From Curtobacterium sp. VKM Ac-2865 (GTDB lineage Bacteria; Actinomycetota; Actinomycetes; Actinomycetales; Microbacteriaceae), in NCBI RefSeq assembly GCF_015350905.1, contig NZ_JADKRZ010000006.1:186001-250000 (forward strand): 64,000 nucleotides of DNA, in the 5' to 3' direction. Position numbers and translations under genes: made by a program. Position 1 is the stretch's first letter. Every line of letters starts with the position of its first letter. This document shows, one piece after another, positions 41,049-48,665 of this stretch. The notes under the pieces are model-generated. The model had not been told where the DNA came from. It saw only the letters and a list, made by a program, of their open reading frames with translations, and made no database searches.

Positions 41049-41765
41049 ATGATCGACGACGCGCCGCCGCTCCGCCCCCGCCGACGAGAGCCCGACGCGA
41101 ACGGCATCCTCGTCCGCTCCGCCTACCCGCTGTCGACGCTCGTGATCGGCATCGCGGCGGTGCTCGTCCTGACCGTCGTCGGGTTCTTCCTGGGCACCGT
41201 CGACATCGGCCTCGCGAAGGCCCTCAACGAGCTGCACACGGGAGCGCTCCGGGCGTTCACGGACGGCGTCTACCACGCGATCAGCCCCGTGCCGGCGATC
41301 ATCGTCACCGTCGTCGTCACTGGCGTGATCTGGGCGGTGCAGCGGAACATCCGACCGGCGGCGGCGTTCGCCGGGGTGGTCGCGATCACCTGGGTGCCGT
41401 CGGCGATCGTCAAGGAGCTCGTGCACCGCGCCCGGCCCGACGTCAGCGTGCTGCCGCACCCGTTCCCCGTGCAGCCGGACCCGGGCTACCCGAGTGGGCA
41501 CACCGTGTTCATGGTGGCGTTCACGATCGCGCTGTGCTGGGTGCTGCGCGACACCCGGTGGCACCGTGTGGCCGTCGTCGTGGGCACGGTGGCGGTCGTC
41601 GTCGTGTGGTTCTCGGTGACGATCGACGCGGTGCACTACCCGACCGACGCGCTGGCCTCGGTGGCGTGGGCACTCGCCGTGGCCCCGGCGGCGCGGTTGG
41701 TGTGGGTCGACTGGCTGATGCCGCGGCTGCCGGTGCTGCGTCCGGCGAGGCCCGTCGCGCGCTGA
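41049..41765 (+). CDS. PAP2-family membrane phosphatase
   Basis: A 238-residue integral membrane phosphatase with six helices, of the lipid-phosphate or undecaprenyl-pyrophosphate type. Motif 1 is KELVHRARP (near 120), motif 2 PSGH (near 150), motif 3 S-VTIDAV-HYPTD (near 197). In motif 3 the usual Arg after Ser is Val, while the catalytic His and Asp remain. The N-terminus is a short basic cytoplasmic tail. A GACGAT hexamer ends 6 nt before the ATG. Confidence 0.88.
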   Translation: MIDDAPPLRPRRREPDANGILVRSAYPLSTLVIGIAAVLVLTVVGFFLGTVDIGLAKALNELHTGALRAFTDGVYHAISPVPAIIVTVVVTGVIWAVQRNIRPAAAFAGVVAITWVPSAIVKELVHRARPDVSVLPHPFPVQPDPGYPSGHTVFMVAFTIALCWVLRDTRWHRVAVVVGTVAVVVVWFSVTIDAVHYPTDALASVAWALAVAPAARLVWVDWLMPRLPVLRPARPVAR

Positions 41766-41788
41766 CGCGTGCGGGTGCGGCGGCCTGC

Positions 41789-41846
41789 CCGACTCGGAAC
41801 GACAACGTCGCTGTCGTACGACCTCCACGGTGTCGTTCTGAGTCGG
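41789..41846. terminator. Bidirectional hairpin between PAP2 and MFS genes
   Basis: Arms CCGACTC-GAACGACA and TGTCGTTC-GAGTCGG with one opposed mismatch, 58 nt in all, between convergent genes. The outer CGACTC/GAGTCG core resembles that of the hairpin at 21607. Confidence 0.7.
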
Positions 41847-41870
41847 TACCCGCCCCGACCCCTCGGCGGT

Positions 41871-43115
41871 TCAGGCCGCGCGCACGGACCTGCCGCGCGC
41901 GGCCAGCAGCGCGATGACCGCGACGACCGCCGCCGCGAGCATCACGATCGCCAGGGGAGCGGCCGTCGCGGACCCGCCGATGCTCACCAGCGGGGAGACC
42001 AGCGCCGCGAGGCCGAACTGCAGCGCGCCGAGCACCGCCGACGCACTGCCCGCGGCGGACGGCACGGCTCCGAGCGCCAGCGCCGTCGCGTTGCCGAGCA
42101 CCAGTCCGAGGCTGCCGACTGCGGTGAAGAGCGGCACGGCCAGGGCGACCACGGGAGCGCTGGTGGCGACGAGCAGGGCGAAGGCCACCGTCGACGCGAG
42201 CACCAGCACGATGCCGAGCGACAGCACGCCCCGCACGGAGTACCGCTCGGTCAGCTTGGCGGACAGGATGCTGACGCCCATCAACGCCAGGGCGTTGATG
42301 CCGAACGCGATCCCGTACTCGACCGTGCCGAAGCCGATCATCTCCTGGTACAGGAACGGCGACGCCGAGATGTACGCCATCATCACCGCGAACGCGAAGC
42401 CGAACACCGCGGTGTAGCCGAGGAACGTGCGCGAGCGCAGGGCCCGCAGCGGCGATCCCGTCGCCTGGCGTTCCGCGCGGAGCTCGTCGCGGCGGGACCG
42501 CAGGTGGGTCTCGCGGATCACGGCCAGCACCGCCACGAGCATGACGACCGACAGGCCGAGCACGATGGTGAGCAGCCCGCGCCAGCCGATCGGACCGGTG
42601 AGCAGTCCGCCGAGCAGCGGTGCCACGACCGGGGCGACGCCGCCGACGATCATCATGAGCGAGAACGCCCGGGCGGCGGGCTTGCCGGTCGCCAGGTCGG
42701 AGATGACCGCACGGCTGATGACCATGCCGGCCGCGCCGCCGAGCCCCTGCAGCAGTCGGGCAGCGATGAGCACGCCGATGCTCGGTGCGAAGACCGCAGC
42801 CGCGCTCGCGAGGACGCACAGCACAGCCCCGGCGACGAGCGGCGGGACGCGGCCGAAGCGGTCGGAGAGCGGCCCGAAGACGAGCTGTCCGACGGTCACA
42901 CCGACCAGGAACGCGGTGAGGGTGAGCTGCACGGTCGTCGCCGAGGTCTGCAGCTCGGTCGTCATCTCGGGGAATGCCGGCAGGTACAGGTCGGTGGCGA
43001 AGGGTGCCACGGCGCTGAGCAGGCCGAGCACGAGCAGCAGGGCGGTGGTGATGCCCTGCTGCCGGGTCGTGGATGTCGCGATGTCCGCGCGGATGGTGCC
43101 GGTGTCCGTGGTCAT
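41871..43115 (-). CDS. Bcr/CflA-family multidrug efflux MFS transporter
   Basis: A 414-residue, 12-helix proton-driven exporter. The DHA1 motif A is GPLSDRFGR (near 75), and FATDLYLPAFPEM in helix 1 is the Bcr/CflA signature. Substrates of the family include bicyclomycin, sulfonamides and chloramphenicol. The start at 43115 is chosen since TATGGT lies 9 nt upstream; an ATG at 43136 would fall inside the operator. It is divergent from a MarR gene with a shared operator, so it is probably repressed by that protein. Export of the siderophore is an unproven alternative. Confidence 0.92.
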   Translation of the reverse strand: MTTDTGTIRADIATSTTRQQGITTALLLVLGLLSAVAPFATDLYLPAFPEMTTELQTSATTVQLTLTAFLVGVTVGQLVFGPLSDRFGRVPPLVAGAVLCVLASAAAVFAPSIGVLIAARLLQGLGGAAGMVISRAVISDLATGKPAARAFSLMMIVGGVAPVVAPLLGGLLTGPIGWRGLLTIVLGLSVVMLVAVLAVIRETHLRSRRDELRAERQATGSPLRALRSRTFLGYTAVFGFAFAVMMAYISASPFLYQEMIGFGTVEYGIAFGINALALMGVSILSAKLTERYSVRGVLSLGIVLVLASTVAFALLVATSAPVVALAVPLFTAVGSLGLVLGNATALALGAVPSAAGSASAVLGALQFGLAALVSPLVSIGGSATAAPLAIVMLAAAVVAVIALLAARGRSVRAA

Positions 43116-43125
43116 GATGCTGAAA

Positions 43126-43156
43126 CCATAACTCATTGGGTTATGAATGCATAACC
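43126..43156. promoter_or_regulatory. MarR-type operator between MFS and MarR genes
   Basis: Half-sites CCATAAC (43126-43132), GGTTATG (43139-43145) and CATAACC (43150-43156). The last two form an 18-bp palindrome with a 4-nt spacer; the first two form a second, overlapping one. The first overlaps the -10 box of the MFS gene. Confidence 0.65.
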
Positions 43157-43171
43157 ATTGCCCATCGGCGC

Positions 43172-43177
43172 TACAGT
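43172..43177 (+). promoter_or_regulatory. Leaderless-type -10 box of the MarR gene
   Basis: TACAGT ends 6 nt before the ATG at 43184. Confidence 0.55.
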
Positions 43178-43183
43178 GCAGGC

Positions 43184-43642
43184 ATGGACTCCGCGGTGAC
43201 CGACGAGGCGCTCGCAGACCTCGCGGACCTCGTGCTCCGGGTCTCGCGCGAGATCGACCCGAACGGCAGCTCGGCCCTCGACGTCGTGCCGCTCACCGGC
43301 ACCGAGGTCATCGTCCTGCGCTGGGTCGACCTGCACCCGGGCACGTCACCGAGCGCCACGGCCGAGGCGACGGCACTGCAGCGGAGCAACCTCAGCGCAG
43401 CGCTCCGATCGCTCGTCGCGAAGGGCATGGTGGACCGCCGCGCCGACCCTCGCGACGCCCGGCTCGTGCAGCTGTTCGCCACCGAGCAGGCGGCCGTCAA
43501 CATCCGGGTGCTGCGCGCGCACTGGGCCGGCAAGCTCCGTGCGGCACTGGGTGACGCGACGACGGACGACCCCACCCGGGTGACGGACGCCGTCGCGCTG
43601 CTGACGCGGTTCGACGACGGGCTCCGACCGGCCGGGTCCTAG
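43184..43642 (+). CDS. MarR-family transcriptional regulator
   Basis: A 152-residue winged-helix repressor. The recognition helix region is ATALQRSNLSAALRSLVAKG (about 66-85), followed by the wing with DPRDARLVQLF. It is divergent from the efflux pump and flanks the palindromic operator, so it very likely represses both itself and the pump until a ligand releases it. Its stop codon overlaps that of the convergent SoxR gene in the tetramer CTAG. Confidence 0.9.
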   Translation: MDSAVTDEALADLADLVLRVSREIDPNGSSALDVVPLTGTEVIVLRWVDLHPGTSPSATAEATALQRSNLSAALRSLVAKGMVDRRADPRDARLVQLFATEQAAVNIRVLRAHWAGKLRAALGDATTDDPTRVTDAVALLTRFDDGLRPAGS

Positions 43643-44139
43643 GCCGCGCCCTCCGCGCCCTCGGCGCCCTCGTCGTCCTCGATCGGCAGCAGCCGACGGG
43701 CGCCGTGTCCCTCGGAGCTGAGCGCGTCGCCGGGGTTCACGACCAGGCAGGCGGTGAGCGAGACGCACCCGCAGCCGATGCACCGGGTCATCTCCTCCTG
43801 TAGCCGGGCGAGCTCGAGCTGCCGGGCACGGAGTCGCGCCCGCCACCGCTCGTTCAGCCGGGCCCAGTCCCGCAGCGACGGCATCCGGTCCTCGGGCAGG
43901 GCCGCGAACTGGTCGGCGACCTCGCTCAGGGGGATGCCGAGGCGCTTGGCGACCTGGATGATGGCGATCCGCCGCTCCATGTGCCGTGGGTACAGCCGCG
44001 TGCCGCCGTCGGTCCGTTCGGGGTGGATCAGGCCCTTGCGCTCGTAGAAGTGCAGTGCCGACGCGGCGACGCCCGTCCGCGCGACGACCTCGCCGATCGT
44101 CAGCAGGTCGGTCGGCCTGGGTTGCGGGATCTCGACCAT
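43639..44139 (-). CDS. soxR: Redox-sensitive MerR-family activator SoxR
   Basis: A 166-residue MerR-type regulator. N-terminal HTH (about 13-80) with TIGEVVARTGVAASALHFYE, a dimerisation coiled coil, then the [2Fe-2S] cysteine motif CIGCGCVSLTAC (near 121-132) that senses redox-active compounds. The C-terminus ends in an Asp/Glu/Gly/Ala tail. In actinobacteria SoxR usually controls oxidoreductases and efflux genes rather than soxS; the pump at 41871 and reductases nearby are plausible targets. No overlap partner exists upstream; the coding 3' end meets the MarR gene. Confidence 0.94.
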   Translation of the reverse strand: MVEIPQPRPTDLLTIGEVVARTGVAASALHFYERKGLIHPERTDGGTRLYPRHMERRIAIIQVAKRLGIPLSEVADQFAALPEDRMPSLRDWARLNERWRARLRARQLELARLQEEMTRCIGCGCVSLTACLVVNPGDALSSEGHGARRLLPIEDDEGAEGAEGAA

Positions 44140-44213
44140 GGTGGAGATCCTACGGAGCGAGCAAGCGAGCGAGCGCAGCAGCGGCAGCGGCAGCGCCGGC
44201 AGCGCCCGCACCG

Positions 44214-45260
44214 TCACCGCTGCTGGAACGACTCCCAGAGCAGGAACCCGGTGAAGGCCACGAACGGCAGGAACGCCACCAGGTTCAACCACCGGTGCTC
44301 CACGATGACCGCGATGAACTCCCGCAGGAACGCACTCGGCACGTAGTACGGCGCCGTCGGTGACCCGATCACCTGCGCCGGCAGGTCGAGCTGCCGCGCC
44401 AGCACCGCGGCCCGGAGCACGTGGTAGTTGTTCGTCACGACGACGACGTGGCCGTCCCGCCCGGCCTCGGTCTGCACCGCGCGCGAGAAGCGGAGGTTCT
44501 CCCGCGTGGACCGCGACGCCGTCTCGGGCAGGACGTCCCCGGCCTCGGCGCCGTTCGCGAGCAGGTACTCGGCCATCGCCGCACCCTCGGCCCGGGGCTC
44601 GTCGGAGCCCTGCCCACCCGAGGGGATCAGCACCGGACGGCGACCGGCGGCGACCTCGCTGCGGTACAGGGCGAGTCCTCGGTCGAGTCGGCTCCGGAGC
44701 AGCGGGGGGACCTCACCGCGGACCAGGCCCGAACCGAGCACCACGATGGCGTCCGGTGCCTCGCGGAACCGCATCCGCCCGTAGACGACCGAGTACACCG
44801 CGAACGCGACGAAGGCGAGCGCCACGTAGACGCAGAGGAACACGAGCAGCACGACGGCGGAGACCGCCACGGAACCCACAGCGGTCTGCTGCCCGTCGGT
44901 CGCGATCGCGAACACCACGACGGCGACGGTCGGCAGCACGAACACGAGCACGCCGGCGACGAGTGAGAGCAGGTTCCCGAGGCTGCGGCCCTCGCGCCGG
45001 AGCATCTGCACGCCGTTCACGATCAGGGCGACCCCGAGGGCGATGACGGCGAGCGGGACGAGCAGCACCACGAGGCCGACGACGACCCCGAACCCCGGCA
45101 CGACGGCGGTCAGGATGGACACGACCGCGGCAGCACCGAACAGGACCGCGGCGGTGAGGAAGACCCCGTTCCGCAGCATCCGCCGGTCGTGCCGACGGCA
45201 CAGGACGTAGAGCAGCAGGAACACCAGCGCGGGGACGAGTCCCGCTGCGGCAGCGATCAC
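44214..45260 (-). CDS. DUF218 (YdcF/SanA-like) membrane protein
   Basis: A 348-residue protein with five or six N-terminal hydrophobic helices (about 1-160), a DUF218 domain (about 170-315) and a final C-terminal helix. The DUF218 core motifs are VLGSG (near 176), IPSGGQGSDEP (near 217), ETASRSTREN (near 254) and VTNNYHVLRA (near 280). The family binds nucleotides or sugars and has been linked to envelope barrier function; its reaction is unknown. The GTG start at 45260 overlaps the stop of a nine-codon upstream ORF. Confidence 0.82.
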   Translation of the reverse strand: MIAAAAGLVPALVFLLLYVLCRRHDRRMLRNGVFLTAAVLFGAAAVVSILTAVVPGFGVVVGLVVLLVPLAVIALGVALIVNGVQMLRREGRSLGNLLSLVAGVLVFVLPTVAVVVFAIATDGQQTAVGSVAVSAVVLLVFLCVYVALAFVAFAVYSVVYGRMRFREAPDAIVVLGSGLVRGEVPPLLRSRLDRGLALYRSEVAAGRRPVLIPSGGQGSDEPRAEGAAMAEYLLANGAEAGDVLPETASRSTRENLRFSRAVQTEAGRDGHVVVVTNNYHVLRAAVLARQLDLPAQVIGSPTAPYYVPSAFLREFIAVIVEHRWLNLVAFLPFVAFTGFLLWESFQQR

Positions 45261-45286
45261 GGGGTGGCCGTTCGGAGCGCGGTCAT
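45257..45286 (-). CDS. Nine-codon upstream ORF coupled to the DUF218 gene
   Basis: ATG at 45286 encodes Met-Thr-Ala-Leu-Arg-Thr-Ala-Thr-Pro and stops at TGA (45257-45259), overlapping the GTG start of the DUF218 gene as GTGA. TACCGT (plus 45293-45298) ends 6 nt before the ATG. No ribosome-binding site precedes the GTG itself. The leaderless mini-ORF probably delivers ribosomes to the main gene. Confidence 0.5.
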   Translation of the reverse strand: MTALRTATP

Positions 45287-45292
45287 GCCAGC

Positions 45293-45298
45293 ACGGTA
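45293..45298 (-). promoter_or_regulatory. Leaderless-type -10 box for the upstream ORF and DUF218 gene
   Basis: TACCGT on the minus strand ends 6 nt before the ATG at 45286. Confidence 0.5.
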
Positions 45299-45366
45299 CC
45301 GGTTCCGTGTGACATCTCGCACGGCGGATCGATGCCCGCCCGGGTGCCCCGTGCCAGGCTCGGAGC

Positions 45367-46410
45367 ATGACCTACATCGCCAGCGACGACCGCTACGACT
45401 CGATGACGTACCGCCGGACGGGCCGCTCCGGCCTCGACCTGCCGCTGCTCTCCCTGGGCTACTGGCACAACTTCGGGGACGACATGCCCTTCGAGGACCA
45501 GCGGGCGATCAGCCGTCGCGCGTTCGACCTCGGCATCACGCACCACGACCTCGCGAACAACTACGGCCCGCCCTACGGCGCCGCCGAGGTCAACTTCGGG
45601 CGCCTCATGCGCGAGGACTTCCGCCCGTACCGCGACGAGATGGTCGTCTCGACGAAGGCCGGCTGGGACATGTGGCCCGGCCCGTACGGCCAGGGCGGCG
45701 GCTCGCGCAAGTACGTCCTCGCCTCGCTCGACCAGTCCCTGACCCGGATGGGACTCGACTACGTCGACGTCTTCTACTCCCACCGCCTCGACTCCTCGAC
45801 GCCGCTCGAGGAGACCATGGGCGCGCTGCACACCGCCGTGCAGCAGGGCAAGGCGCTGTACGTCGGCATCTCCTCCTACGACGCTGCCCGCAGCCGCGAG
45901 GCCGTCGAGATCCTCCGCGACCTCGGCACCCCGCTCCTGATCCACCAGCCCTCGTACTCGATGCTGAACCGCTGGATCGAGACCGAGGGGCTCCTCGATG
46001 CCGCCGGCGAGCTCGGCTTCGGCGTGATCGGCTTCACCGCCCTCGCGCAGGGGCTGCTCACGGGCAAGTACCTCAACGGGGTGCCGGACGACTCCCGTGC
46101 CGCCGCGGGCAAGTCGCTCGACCCGTCCTCGATCACGCCCGAGGTCGTCGAGCACCTCAACGCACTGAACGCGCTCGCCGAGTCGCGCGGTCAGTCCCTC
46201 GCGCAGCTCGCACTGGCGTGGGCGCTCCGCGACGAGCGCGTCACCTCGCTCGTGATCGGCGCGTCACGGGTGTCCCAGCTCGAGGACAACGTCGCCGCCC
46301 TGACGAACCTGTCCTTCACCGACGAGGAGCTCCGCACCATCGACGAGCACTCCGTCGGCATCACCGACGTCGACCTGTGGGCGGGTGCGCGCTCCGGCGC
46401 CGTCTCCTGA
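45367..46410 (+). CDS. Aldo/keto reductase (YghZ/MgrA-like)
   Basis: A 347-residue NADPH-dependent aldo/keto reductase of the Kv-beta/YghZ group. Tetrad residues: Asp in HHDLANNYG with Tyr66-type YG, Lys in VSTKAGW (near 96) and His in YSHRLD (near 139). The family reduces methylglyoxal and L-glyceraldehyde 3-phosphate. The N-terminal segment TYRRTGRSGLDLP is typical. CAGGCT ends 6 nt before the ATG. It ends in an H1 hairpin. Confidence 0.92.
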   Translation: MTYIASDDRYDSMTYRRTGRSGLDLPLLSLGYWHNFGDDMPFEDQRAISRRAFDLGITHHDLANNYGPPYGAAEVNFGRLMREDFRPYRDEMVVSTKAGWDMWPGPYGQGGGSRKYVLASLDQSLTRMGLDYVDVFYSHRLDSSTPLEETMGALHTAVQQGKALYVGISSYDAARSREAVEILRDLGTPLLIHQPSYSMLNRWIETEGLLDAAGELGFGVIGFTALAQGLLTGKYLNGVPDDSRAAAGKSLDPSSITPEVVEHLNALNALAESRGQSLAQLALAWALRDERVTSLVIGASRVSQLEDNVAALTNLSFTDEELRTIDEHSVGITDVDLWAGARSGAVS

Positions 46411-46421
46411 CCCGACCCGTC

Positions 46422-46467
46422 ACGGACTGGAGGTTCGGTGCCAGCTGGCACCGGGCCTCCAGTCCGT
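46422..46467. terminator. 46-nt hairpin, repeat family H1, copy 3
   Basis: Stem from ACGGACTGGAGG (46422) to CCTCCAGTCCGT (46467) with two G-U-type positions and an inner GTGCCAGCTGGCAC palindrome, 11 nt after the aldo/keto reductase stop. Confidence 0.85.
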
Positions 46468-46484
46468 CCCGGCGCACGTTCCCA

Positions 46485-46563
46485 CCCCTGTCACCCGCGA
46501 TGGCAGGTCGGATCGCGCGTTGCGTGTCGGATGGAACGACCCCCGACGCGCGATTCGACTCGC
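46485..46563. repeat. Repeat family H2, copy a
   Basis: Diverged copy of an ~80-nt unit: a small stem-loop around CCCGCGATG followed by a 46-nt imperfect hairpin (46512-46557) from GATCGCGCGTTG to GACGCGCGATTC. Other copies are at 47934, 48353 and 49331. The rest of the 46468-46714 gap holds only the MFS leader; TACCCT (46606-46611) is a possible -10 box. Confidence 0.7.
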
Positions 46564-46714
46564 TGAGCGGGAGTCCGCGCCCCACGGGCGGAACGGCCGC
46601 GCTGGTACCCTCGGGACCGCAAGTGTGTATCTACCGGCCGCCGCACCTCGGCGGACAGCGGCGGCACCCGATGGGTCCGCAGTTCCACGGCGGGCCGAGA
46701 AGGCACACCACGAC

Positions 46715-47929
46715 ATGCTCCAGGCGCGCTCCGCAGACGCTTCCCTGATCGCCCACGCCGGGCGCTCCTACTTCCCGATCGCGTTCATCGCCAGGCTCCC
46801 CTTCGCGATGATGGTGGTCGGGGTCCTGACGCTCGTCGTCGCCTCCCGTGACTCGGTCGCACTCGGAGGCATCAACTCCGCGTTCGTCGGCATCGGCTCG
46901 GCGATCGTCGGTCCGATGGTCGGCGCAGCAGCCGACCGGTTCGGGCAGCGGACGGTCCTGGTCCCCGTCGGCCTGGCGAACGCCGTGCTGCTCGGGGTCT
47001 TCGTGCTCGTCGTGCAGAGCAGTGCCCCGGACCTCGCCGTCCTGGCGCTGTCGTTCTTCGTCGGTGCCAGTGCGCCGCAGGTCGCCCCGATGTCCCGCAC
47101 CCGGTTGGTCGCGATCATCCGGCAGCGCATGGCGGTGGGCCGGCAGGAGAAGGTCCTGAGCGGCACGATGGCCTACGAGTCCGCGGCCGACGAGACGGTG
47201 TTCATCATCGGCCCGTTCCTGGTCGGACTGCTCGCGAGCGCCATCGCGCCGTGGGTCGCCGTCGCCGGGGCGTCGGTGCTGACGTTCGTCTTCGTCACGG
47301 CCTTCGCCCTGCACCCGACCGGCCGCCTGGCCGTGGGGCAGCAGACCGAGGTCGCGCAGGCGCCCGCCCGACAGCTGCTCCGCCCGCGCCTCGTCGTGGT
47401 CGTCGTCGGCATCCTCGGGATCGGCTTCTTCTTCGGCTCGACGCTCACGTCCCTGACCGCGTTCATGGAGACGCACGGCGAGTCCTCGCAGGCGGGGCTC
47501 CTCTACGGCCTGATGGGCATCGGGTCGGCGGGCCTGGCCCTCGGGTCCGCGGCGTTCCCGCGGGCCTTCGGCATCGGCTGGCGCTGGCTGGTCTTCGGCG
47601 TCGTGCTGCTCGGTGGGGCGATCGCGTTCGCGTCGGCAGACTCCGTCCTCGCCGTCGGGATCATCCTCGCGGTCATGGGCATCGGCATCGGCCCGACGCT
47701 CGTCGCGCAGTACAGCCTCGGCTCGGACCGCTCCCCGGTCGGGCGGTCCGCGACGACGATGACGATCCTCGGGTCCGCGGTCATCGTCGGGCAGTCGCTC
47801 ACGTCTGCCGTGGTGGGCGAGGTCGCTGAGACCTCGGGCACGCAGGCGGCGATGCTGTTCCCCGCGATCTCGGCCGGGATCGTCGTGCTCGCCGCGGTGG
47901 TGAACCTCGTGCTGTCCCGCCGCGACTGA
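46715..47929 (+). CDS. MFS transporter
   Basis: A 404-residue transporter with about 12 helices; motif A appears as GAAADRFGQRT (near 69). N- and C-terminal bundles are separated by a cytoplasmic loop (about 205-225) with VGQQTEVAQ. Substrate unknown; a drug or sugar exporter of the DHA type is possible. GAGAAGG lies 11 nt before the ATG. The last codons and the following H2 repeat recur as a perfect 80-bp copy 419 bp downstream. Confidence 0.88.
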   Translation: MLQARSADASLIAHAGRSYFPIAFIARLPFAMMVVGVLTLVVASRDSVALGGINSAFVGIGSAIVGPMVGAAADRFGQRTVLVPVGLANAVLLGVFVLVVQSSAPDLAVLALSFFVGASAPQVAPMSRTRLVAIIRQRMAVGRQEKVLSGTMAYESAADETVFIIGPFLVGLLASAIAPWVAVAGASVLTFVFVTAFALHPTGRLAVGQQTEVAQAPARQLLRPRLVVVVVGILGIGFFFGSTLTSLTAFMETHGESSQAGLLYGLMGIGSAGLALGSAAFPRAFGIGWRWLVFGVVLLGGAIAFASADSVLAVGIILAVMGIGIGPTLVAQYSLGSDRSPVGRSATTMTILGSAVIVGQSLTSAVVGEVAETSGTQAAMLFPAISAGIVVLAAVVNLVLSRRD

Positions 47930-47985
47930 TCCTTCCCACAACGCCCGCGATGAGAAGCGGGAACGCGCGTTGGTGGTCGGAAGAA
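47906..47985 (+). repeat. 80-bp direct repeat, left copy (MFS 3' end)
   Basis: Covers the last eight codons of the MFS gene and most of H2 copy b (47934-48012; hairpin 47961-48006). It is identical over 80 bp to 48325-48404. Confidence 0.95.
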
Positions 47986-48011
47986 CCAACCTCCGACGCG
48001 CGATTCGACTC

Positions 48012-48300
48012 CTACGCCGTCTGGTTCCCCCGGCGGCGGACCTCCGGGATCACGAGCTCTGGCACGGCGCGCTTCATGAACTCGTCGAAGTCCGGCACGG
48101 TGAAGGCCGCGTAGCCGTGATCTGGCGTGTAGAGCAGGCCCATGTCGATGAGCTCTGCGCGTGTCGGGCCCAACTGCGTCGATTCTCGCCGCAGGACGCG
48201 TGCGACGTCAGAGGCCTTCGCAGGATCCGGTCCGAGCTCCGCGATGTCAGGCGCCTTTCCCCGCTTTATCTCGATCTCATAAAAGTCGGATAAGACATGT
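48012..48300 (-). pseudogene. 3' fragment of an ATP-binding protein gene
   Basis: About 95 residues resembling the C-terminus of large actinobacterial AAA (AAA_16-like) ATP-binding proteins: a winged-helix part with DVARVLRRESTQLGPTRAEL and the ending GYAAFTVPDFDEFMKR. The ATPase domain (several hundred residues) is absent. Upstream the reading frame runs into the duplicated MFS end. It is trapped between the two 80-bp repeats, so it probably arrived with the rearrangement that made them. A TAG ends it at 48012. Confidence 0.7.
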
Positions 48301-48324
48301 AAACCCTGTCGCAGTACCGCCGAG

Positions 48325-48404
48325 CTCGTGCTGTCCCGCCGCGACTGATCCTTCCCACAACGCCCGCGATGAGAAGCGGGAACGCGCGTTGGTGGTCGGA
48401 AGAA
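48325..48404 (+). repeat. 80-bp direct repeat, right copy
   Basis: Perfect copy of 47906-47985, including the MFS stop codon but not the rest of that gene. It overlaps H2 copy c (48353-48431; hairpin 48380-48425). Past the 80 bp the H2 halves differ at several bases. Confidence 0.95.
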
Positions 48405-48431
48405 GTGACCTCCCACGCGCGATTCCACTCC

Positions 48432-48665
48432 CTACTGAGGTGGTCGATGCGTCCTGCGGCGGTGACGCCATCGTGCCGTCGTGCCGACGTAGACACCGCT
48501 GAGTCCGGCTGACAGGCCCGAGGCCAGCGGCCCACTCCACTGCGCGGGTGTCCCCAGCGTCGCGGCGAAGTAGGCCGAGCCCGCAACCAGCAAACTGACG
48601 GAGACGACGACCGCGAACGTGACGCTCGTGAGGACCTTCGTCAGGACGTCACTGCTCGCGCGCAC
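48432..48665 (-). CDS. Small membrane protein, unknown
   Basis: A 77-residue protein with two hydrophobic segments (about 10-32 and 42-60) and an Arg/His-rich C-terminal tail. The GTG start lies inside the end of the upstream secreted-protein gene (25-nt overlap), so the two are coupled. No family is recognised. Its size, two helices and coupling to a secreted protein resemble immunity or holder proteins of small secreted effectors, but that is speculation. Confidence 0.5.
   Translation of the reverse strand: MRASSDVLTKVLTSVTFAVVVSVSLLVAGSAYFAATLGTPAQWSGPLASGLSAGLSGVYVGTTARWRHRRRTHRPPQ

Noticed and set aside
47906..48404. Attachment sites of an integrative element
   Set aside because: The 80-bp repeats look like att duplications, but no integrase gene is present and the enclosed segment is only about 340 bp of gene fragment.
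48266..48586. Minus-strand open frames across the duplicated MFS end
   Set aside because: They read antisense through the repeat and the end of the small membrane protein gene; no start signal or similarity.
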